Translations under genes and position numbers: made by a program
Assembly: GCA_022495005.1 (NCBI GenBank)
Contig: JAGYXB010001755.1
Coordinates: 1 to 64,000 of the forward strand
From: Rhyacophila brunnea
Lineage: Eukaryota; Arthropoda; Insecta; Trichoptera; Rhyacophilidae
Reading direction: 5' to 3'
DNA length: 64,000 nucleotides
The notes under the pieces: generated by a model
Databases searched by the model: none
Told to the model about the DNA's origin: nothing
What the model saw: only the letters and a program-made list of their open reading frames with translations
In this document: positions 57,544 to 64,000 of the stretch, piece by piece
Layout of the letters: each line of letters starts with the position of its first letter
Numbering within the stretch: the first letter of the stretch is position 1

Positions 57544-58093
57544 AGGATTTAGTTCCATGAATATGCACCGATACAGTTTCTTCTAGTTCTTCTTCGGACA
57601 TACACCCTGAGATCCAAACACCGGAAAAGAAAACGGCGATGAAGACATCAGTTCATCACCCAGAGGCTTGTCCTCTGGTGGCGCCCAGCAAACCTTCAAT
57701 AGTTTAAGAAACCTCCAGCAGTAGAAAAGGAATGCTGCCAAGCCAAACCAGCGAAGAAACGAGCAGAAACACCCGGATTGCGAAGTCAGAATTTATTATT
57801 TTGCAAAATGCTCCTATCATCATTTTATGGTTACCTAACAAATTCTGAAAAGAAAGAATTTCTTCGGCAATACTATTTTTAATTTAACTTTCGTAAGTAA
57901 ATATGCATATTATTATGTTACATTGTACAACTCGGAAGAAAATTAGTGCGATCCTTATGCTTCGTGTGAGGTGCAAAGAGTTTTAATGTGAGGTACTAAT
58001 TTGGTACAATTTTAATCATAAATGTTGTAAAAGCCACGCCATTGTATTTCTTTATATTAAATAGTGTTTTAAAAGATTCATCATTTTGCAATT
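57544..58093. other. Spacer with a short GC-richer coding-like patch
   Basis: Between about 57590 and 57790 the base composition rises and + strand codons read in short open runs, but no motif is recognisable. It may be a retroelement fragment. The rest is AT-rich with nothing identified. Confidence 0.3.
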
Positions 58094-58306
58094 CTAAGAG
58101 TTCTTCTTGATCCTGCATGGTTGAGTTATCCAAGGTGGGAAAGCAATTTCTTTTGAATCTGGAAATCTGTCATATAAGTCATTAGCCATTTTTAATGATT
58201 TGCGCAATGCCCCCCAAAACATTGAAATTGCCTCCCGGTGGGGCGTACGCCCGACGTCGGGAATCACTGCTTTAATGGTAAACTTTAAAGGCAACGTTTT
58301 AGGCAT
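58094..58306 (-). pseudogene. Unrecognised 70-codon frame, possibly a non-LTR retroelement fragment
   Basis: The frame reads VGRTPHREAISMFWGALRKS and ends FPPWITQPC. A PPW motif after a helical stretch resembles the region between RT and RNase H in I/Jockey-type ORF2 proteins, but the match is weak. It is isolated, with no RT motifs nearby. It could equally be chance. Confidence 0.25.
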
Positions 58307-58568
58307 TAATAAAACTAAAAAAATATTTTAAAACTAGAAAGAACCCAAAAAATATATACAGTCGAAAAAAATGGTAGGTAGGTACTTTTTTATTATTACT
58401 AAAAATACCAGATGTTTAGCTCTCGCATAGATATATAACACCTTCCCCAAAAAAAGTTTTTACTGTAATCGGTAGTAAAAATAAAATCTGGTTAGGTTAG
58501 GTACTTTTGATAAACGAAAAATATGTCACAAAAGATGTCGATATTTTAAATGCATATTATTATAATAG

Positions 58569-58931
58569 TATATTCAATGACATTAATATGGACGAATCAT
58601 CTGGAAAAGAAAATGACACTCACTTTATTGTCGGGTCTGCCGAATGGCATAATCTGTTCTAACGCCATTACAATAAAGGTGATATTGCTATAAATTCCTG
58701 ATGCCTTTTGTTGGGTCTGCTGAATGGTTCGGTTCGAACGGGTTCGCTCAAATGAACATTGACATTAGAAACACTGCTCTAACGCCATTACAATAAAGGT
58801 CATATTGCTATAAATTCCCGATGCGTGATATCGCATAATGGAAATTGCGTGACGTCTACTTATACATGCGAATGCGCTAATTTACTTGCTAGCTACTGTA
58901 TTGAGTGCGTCGTCCATTAATAATGTCATTG
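58569..58931. mobile_element. MITE with internal duplication
   Basis: The ends TATATTCAATGACATTA and TAATGTCATTGAGTATA are inverted repeats continuing into ATGGACGA/TCGTCCAT. Inside, CTAACGCCATTACAATAAAG plus the following GATATTGCTATAAATTCC occurs twice (about 58659 and 58772). No coding frame is present. Confidence 0.7.
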
Positions 58932-60300
58932 AGTATATTACATATTATATTATATTATATTATATTATATAGAGCAAAATAAGTGAAATATATTATTAAA
59001 AGCCTTTGTCACGAAAGCATTATACTTGAGTTCTACCACGTAAACGCCAGTTAAATTAATAAGTAGATTATCATACTAAATTATTAATACCCGTTACATG
59101 TTATATATTATAAATAATAATACAATGATAGAGTGAAATACATATTTTTATATAAACATACCAAATTTAGTTCCCGCGCAAACTTTATCGATCGACAGGA
59201 TATCATTCAATGTATTGTTTTCGTCATTATTTGTGCACCAATGATGTTCTAGTATTGGCATGGTCATTGATTTCAGTCGTATTACGGCCCCACCATAACC
59301 AAGTACTGCAAGCTATAGCAATGTAGAAAGTAGACATTTATTCTGATAGGTATAGATAGATCTTCTTTTAAATTTCCTCTAAACTTTTCATCAATATACT
59401 CATACTCCTCATACAATTTCGTACTCATATAAAGAATATTAGACTAATAATTTTATTATCGGTGGCCGGCGGGTCGATACATTTATCTTTCAGGAAAAAA
59501 AACACTCACTCGGACAATGAAATATAAGGATGCAAATCCTGGTCGGCTTAAAAAAACTAGGATTTTCTTAATATTATATTGAGAGGAATCCATTTTTTTG
59601 CTATATAATAATAGTATAATACCACCGTAAATACCCGACATCGTCCGAGTAAAAAATAAGGGAACTCGTAAGTGATTTTTTTTTTATTGTTTTGATTGAA
59701 TTTAACATATTTATTTAATTGAGAAAGAGTTCACATGGTAGAATTTTATTTTACTATAATAAGTGTAGGTATTATTATTTTTTCCATTTCGTTTGTGACA
59801 CCATTTTCAAATCATTCTCATAATAAAAAATAATAATAGAAACCGAATTAGGTAATACATTTTTTTATAAGATATCCCATATCTCCATAATATTATGTAC
59901 CTATCACAATAATTAGTCCGGCAGCATAGCTAAACAATAAATTAATTTCATGCTTTTATATAAATAAATTTATATAAAAGCATGAAATTTGGCATGACCA
60001 CCACCAAAAGAGTTATGGCTCAAAGAACGCCCCTTCTACATCTCAGATCGACCAAACCATCGCTATACAATGATTCTGCAAGTAGAATTAATCCAAACTA
60101 CCATTAATAGTATTAATTGCATACAAAATATATTATACTTAAGAAGAAAACTATATAGAAGTAATAATTTTATAATATATTGCTAAATCCAATAACATAT
60201 TGTGAAAACAATATAAAAGCGGCAAATATTATATTATTTATTTAACAGTTGAACGCTATTTTTTCAAACACTACTTTAATACATTATTTAACAATCGGTT
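58932..60300. other. AT-rich DNA 3' of the protease-like gene; perfect hairpin at 59944-59989
   Basis: No further exon with a GDSGG-type motif was seen here. A perfect inverted repeat with 22-base arms starting AATTTCATGC and a 2-base spacer lies at 59944-59989. The text following it (CATGAAATTTGGCATGACC) looks like a repeat-element end. Confidence 0.4.
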
Positions 60301-60305
60301 CATAC

Positions 60306-62320
60306 CTTTGCTGGAGTTCCATATTCTGAGTGCAACATTTCAATTTTTGATTTTTGAAGATTTAAACAAATTGGCATTACGTATTCAGAAAAATTTATCA
60401 CCGTTTCTAAGACAAGAATCGCTAAGTCGGTCGAATGTAATTCTTCAGGCTTCCCACTAAAGACGGCTGGAATTTCACATTTTTTAATCTGCAATGATAA
60501 AATGATATTACAATAATTATTCTCTTCTACTCATTTAATCAACACATAATTGTACGCTGATCTGCATTGCACTCGGTTTCAAATAAGCTATGGGAACAAT
60601 TCTGTTTCACTTGTAATTCTACTTTTTAGCGCCGAGTGTTTTGCGCATGCTTTAGATTACCTAGTTTAGATTGAATGTGAAAATGTTTAACATTTTGCAC
60701 GTCAAATAATTTAAGAATTTCACATTGCCTTCTTTTTATAATAATAATATTGATTATAATACCAAAATGTGAAAAACAACTTATTATTATACATTTTTGC
60801 GAATATCTTTCGTTTATCTACAGAGTAGAGGTTTTGTATTAACAGATTTTTGTTTTTACGGGAAACGAATGTTAGTCAATTTCTCAAACGTTAGAGGTCC
60901 ATACTTTGACACCAAATACACATTGACAAACAATATGTGTATTTGCCAGATCCAGGATTCGAACCTGGGACCTACGACACTATAAACCGACGCATTAGCC
61001 GCTCGGCAATCGTGGAGTATGTAGACCATTTAAACGTCTTCATACTGCATTAAGGTTTGGAAAGTGATAATATGATAGTAAAAAAAGATAAGTTAGTCTG
61101 ATTAAAACAAAAATACAAAAACATGGGAACCGACGAGACAAAAAAATAACTTTTGGTCTTCTTCGTACTCGCCGTAAATCAGAAATAAAGACGTGCCACT
61201 CCAAGATCATACTTCAAATAGACAGCAATATAAAGCATAATCCTAAGCCTTTCTGGTCGTATGTCAAAAGCAAAAAAAATACTCATCTGCCCTACCAGCT
61301 CCCTCCCTAGCTCTTTTCTGATGTGGGTATATGCACCCAGTAGCTCGAACATCTACTACCCCAGTGACAGTATCTACCATCGCCACCCTTCAAGTTAAAG
61401 TTAACGCATTCTAAAGTAGTAATCATTAAATTAAGTATTCATAAAATTAATTATTTGTGTACGTGTTACCTCAATTTTTTGAATGTATTGATTCTTTATT
61501 TCTTCTCTGTGGTAAAATTCGCTGAACATTTTCCCCGCTGCAACAACCATTTCACTGAGTTTATGAGTATTGCAACACTGTGCAGCTGAAAATGTTAACA
61601 AGAATGAAACAGTAATGCTCCGCAAGGGTAGGCAGGTCGGACACTGCTGGGGGCGACATATTCCACCTACAACTTTTGAGAGTAAGTTTCATGCAAATGA
61701 GAACTTTTTTGCCTGCAGTGCCACAGTATGCCAATTCTAACCGTCAGCAGATACCTATAAATTGTTAAATACAGCCGGCATACCATGCCCGCTTAGTAAA
61801 AGGATAGGTTCCGACTGACTTGTGATCTGTAACCCTAGGTGAGCGGCAAGTGATGGCTGTTTATGTATTTAGCACGCCTTCTCACTCATCGATGGCTTTG
61901 TCTTTACTTGAAGTCGTCGTCGACTCTGACGTCTATGTGACCTTCTCGGTAATGGATCACTGGCATAAAATTCAAGTAAAATTAAGGTACTATCTTACAA
62001 CTAACCAATTTTTCACATAAACATAAAATACAACGAAAATCTTGGCATTTTCAATTTAAGCCGACATCTAGTTATAAGACGAGTGAAAGCGCCAAGCAGC
62101 CAAAAGCGTGGATAGGTACGTACCGGTAACAATATGCAGTCTGCTTATGATGCTTCCACCGCATACGTACTCGTAGTGGATTTCATTTTCCGATTCCGTT
62201 TGCATATTATAAATCGCCGCATGCCAAGGGAATTCCCCTTTCTTTGCATATTGATCATTCTGCTTCATCACATTAGGTGATGAATATAATACTGGTTTTC
62301 CACATGCTATAAACACGTAA
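60306..62320 (-). CDS. Serine protease homologue (trypsin fold), at least three exons, partial
   Basis: Exon 1 (about 62320-62124) encodes CGKP, then GEFPWHAAIYN and CGGSIIS...HIVT. Exon 2 (61585-61470) continues with AAQCCNTHKLSEMVVAAGK. Exon 3 (60488-60306) has the catalytic-Asp region STDLAILVLETVINFSEYV and PICLNLQ. All junctions have GT/AG sites, and the phases (1, then 0) keep the frame. The usual TAAHC His is Gln, so hydrolysis is unlikely even though Asp is present. GEFPWHAAIY resembles modular serine proteases of the insect Toll/melanisation cascades; that role is inference. The 5' exons and the Ser-containing exons are not visible. The gene product would be secreted. Confidence 0.75.
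60795..61016 (-). mobile_element. tRNA-derived SINE, minus-strand copy in intron 2 of the protease-like gene
   Basis: Reading minus, the head CACGATTGCCGAGCGGCTAA and B box GGTTCGAATCC are followed by GGCAAATACACATATTG and AAATCTGTTAATACAAAACC. The tail ends near the CTCTACTCTGTAGA hairpin. It lies between exons 2 and 3, antisense to neither: same strand as the gene. Confidence 0.8.
61150..61330 (+). pseudogene. Non-LTR retrotransposon ORF2 fragment in intron 2
   Basis: A + strand frame includes NPKPFWSYVKSKK, a motif of the linker between endonuclease and RT in Jockey/CR1-type ORF2 proteins. It is short, antisense to the host gene and without RT motifs, so it is a dead fragment. Confidence 0.55.
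61586..62123 (-). other. Intron 1 of the protease-like gene
   Basis: Bounded by a GTACGT donor and a polypyrimidine-AG acceptor (CATTTTCAG). Nothing else was recognised inside it. Confidence 0.6.
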
Positions 62321-62364
62321 TCAGGTATAAAAATATCATCGTATTGTAATGTGGACAAAAATGT

Positions 62365-62835
62365 TTAATCTTATAAAATCATAATTTATTCTATAGCTGT
62401 TATATAACAGTTTTTAGCACAGAACAGATTAATAAGATAGAAATTTGAACAGCAGTCGCCATATTAGATCAAGACTTTGACAGCACTTTTGGTTATTGAT
62501 GTATTGAGATACAATTCAATAAACGCAATACATACAAAGCCTTGGAATGTTTTTACATATCACCAATACGAATACGAGTTGCGTTTACGGGAGACGTCAA
62601 TATTTCAAATAACATATTCTTTAACACGTATTTAAGTTTACCATAATATATTTCTACACACTCTACTCTCCTCCCTTCTTACAACTTCATTTAGAAGGTA
62701 ACACACTTCACATTATTTATATGTCTCTTGGTTTTTAGGTATCATCATTCAATTCACTGTTAATTATTTTGTATTGTAGCACAGACGGTAGCCAATGTGT
62801 GTTACGACGTAAAGACAAAGACGCCATTTTCCATT
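62365..62835. other. AT-rich DNA upstream of the protease-like exons, nothing recognised
   Basis: No exon with a trypsin or modular domain (LDL receptor, Sushi) was recognised between the exon 1 region and the open frame at 62836. Confidence 0.35.
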
Positions 62836-63204
62836 TCAAAAAAATAAACATTGGCTGGATTTAATCATAACTGAGAGCGGGAAAGACCTCCGTATCGCGC
62901 GAGTAATATTGGATTTGGCCCAACCAGTAGCGTAGAGTGGCCAATGGGGCATGGGATCACTAGCACTCGACCTAAAACAATCTTGATTCTTCTCGATGCC
63001 ATCTCGTCCCATGACGATCTTTCTAATGATGATACGATCCTTTCCATCTCGCAGTGTGGCAGCGATCCCATACAAAGCCACCTCTTCGCCATTGTCATCT
63101 GAGCAGGAGATCTTTTTTACTTGCTGGCGCTTAAGACCATTCAGGTCCATGGCGACATGCACAGACGTCTTCCAGAAACCTCTATCCCGAGATCTTCTCT
63201 TCAA
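62836..63204 (-). other. Unrecognised 122-codon open frame, possible retroposed cDNA
   Basis: The frame is of balanced composition in AT-rich surroundings and reads like real protein in its first 80 residues (VAMDLNGLKRQQVKKISCSD, then VALYGIAATLRDGKDRI). I recognise no family. A second frame overlaps it (63098-62865). It lies upstream of the protease-like gene on the same strand, but no splice sites link them. The start ATG at 63204 is simply the first in frame. Confidence 0.35.
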
Positions 63205-63816
63205 TAGATCACACTCAGCCTCTCTGCGTCCCTCACGATTTTGGCCGCGGCCGGCTTTGTTATTACACTCATGGTTATTTTAGTCCATTTATAAGGTTTT
63301 AATTATGCATATGTTACGCCGAATGTGCGAAATTGACTATTACATGAAATGGGCAAAATTTTGCCTAATTCATGTATTAATCAAGCCCGTTGCCTTATTC
63401 ATGAACTAGGTAAATTATCTGCCGAGTGCGTGAATTTACCAGGGTATGGAATTCTTCACCTGTCAACATGACAGTAGAAAAAGCAAATTTAATACGGATG
63501 GTTTTATTAGTTATAATTGGACATAATATGATATTATTATTATTAGGCTAGGTTAGGTTAGGTTGTGTAATTCTGAATTCAACTGAATGTCCATTTTGAG
63601 GTTAGCTAACAAGTGTCAACAAACTATCAAATCATACTATCATAAACAAACAATCGACCATTGAACGATTGATACCCAAGCACGAATCAAATCGCGAAAA
63701 TACCTTTTAATAAAATTCTTCCTATAGTTCTAGATTTTTTTGGACATAGTAAATGGATATGTACGTCATTGTAGTTATTGATTGGTACTTATATTTTTAT
63801 AGGTATAATCAATGAC
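63205..63816. other. Intergenic DNA with a short interstitial TTAGG run
   Basis: GGCTAGGTTAGGTTAGGTTG at about 63546-63565 contains two to three TTAGG units on the + strand, the opposite orientation to the left-end tracts. Otherwise nothing was recognised. Confidence 0.5.
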
Positions 63817-63958
63817 ATTTGACACATTTGGTTAGTCTGAAAAAACACTACCGGAGCGCGACCATCTATTTTGACCAATGCATGAGCATTTGACACATTT
63901 GGTTTAGTTGGAAAAAACACCACCGTAGCCCTACTATCTAATTTGCCCAATGCATGAA
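63817..63958 (+). repeat. Tandem duplication, 70-bp unit
   Basis: CATTTGACACATTTGGTT begins units at 63817 and 63887. Both contain AAAAAACAC and end near CAATGCATGA. The two units differ at several positions. Confidence 0.8.
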
Positions 63959-64000
63959 CTAGGCAGAAAAATTACTGCCGAATTCACGCACTTGGCAGAT

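Noticed and set aside
58491..58502. Interstitial telomere tract (GGTTAGGTTAGG)
   Set aside because: Only two units, which can arise by chance in AT-rich DNA. It is not called as a telomeric repeat.

Overview
This is eukaryotic, almost certainly insect, DNA. It carries long runs of the arthropod telomere repeat (CCTAA on the + strand, TTAGG on the -), insect-type transposons of most classes, tRNA-derived SINEs and a spliced serine-protease-like gene. The AT-rich background, dotted with GTAGGTACCTA-type words, looks aphid-like (Hemiptera); that placement is inference. Host protein-coding content is minimal. The window reads as a chromosome end built from nested mobile DNA. Since C-rich telomeric DNA lies on the + strand at the left, the left side probably faces the chromosome terminus.

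1-20.9 kb: telomeric block. Four copies (A, B, D, E) of R1/TRAS-SART-like non-LTR retrotransposons lie in one orientation, and each A-tail is joined, directly or within a few bases, to CCTAA repeats. A, B and D are one family; E is a diverged second family. All are damaged. B has 32 bp replaced by 31 bp of CCTAA repeat, and D has a 134-bp deletion filled with a TTAGG-type hexamer. A broken Jockey-type element (- strand, about 4.4-9.8 kb), an LTR-like repeat and unassigned DNA (9.8-13.2 kb) separate B from D. E has a hAT-type MITE (8-bp target duplication) and a second TIR element in its 3' UTR. A 519-bp subtelomeric satellite with a degenerate telomere-like core closes the block at 20.9-21.9 kb.

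22-41.5 kb: nested transposons. An outer Ty3/gypsy-like gag gene (- strand) is split in three: by a 4.1-kb TA-flanked TIR element (22584-26704, itself carrying a foldback element) and by a complete 9.3-kb LTR retrotransposon (27060-36406, 4-bp target duplication). The inner LTR element has gag, protease, RT and RNase H joined by a canonical -1 slippery heptamer, but no visible integrase. At 38.2-41.4 kb a second hAT MITE is split by a TIR element that contains an array of about 125-bp units in both orientations.

42-53 kb: a 6.1-kb element with arms of about 1.65 kb and AGT...ACT ends, a second copy of the LTR-like repeat (itself holding a MITE), and a satellite of about 122 bp in seven units.

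54-64 kb: more gene-like DNA. It holds three tRNA-headed SINE copies plus a SINE tail, a tRNA-like sequence, an internally deleted mariner, MITEs, and on the - strand at least three exons of a trypsin-fold gene. Its histidine triad position reads Gln, so it is probably a non-catalytic serine protease homologue. No other host gene can be supported.
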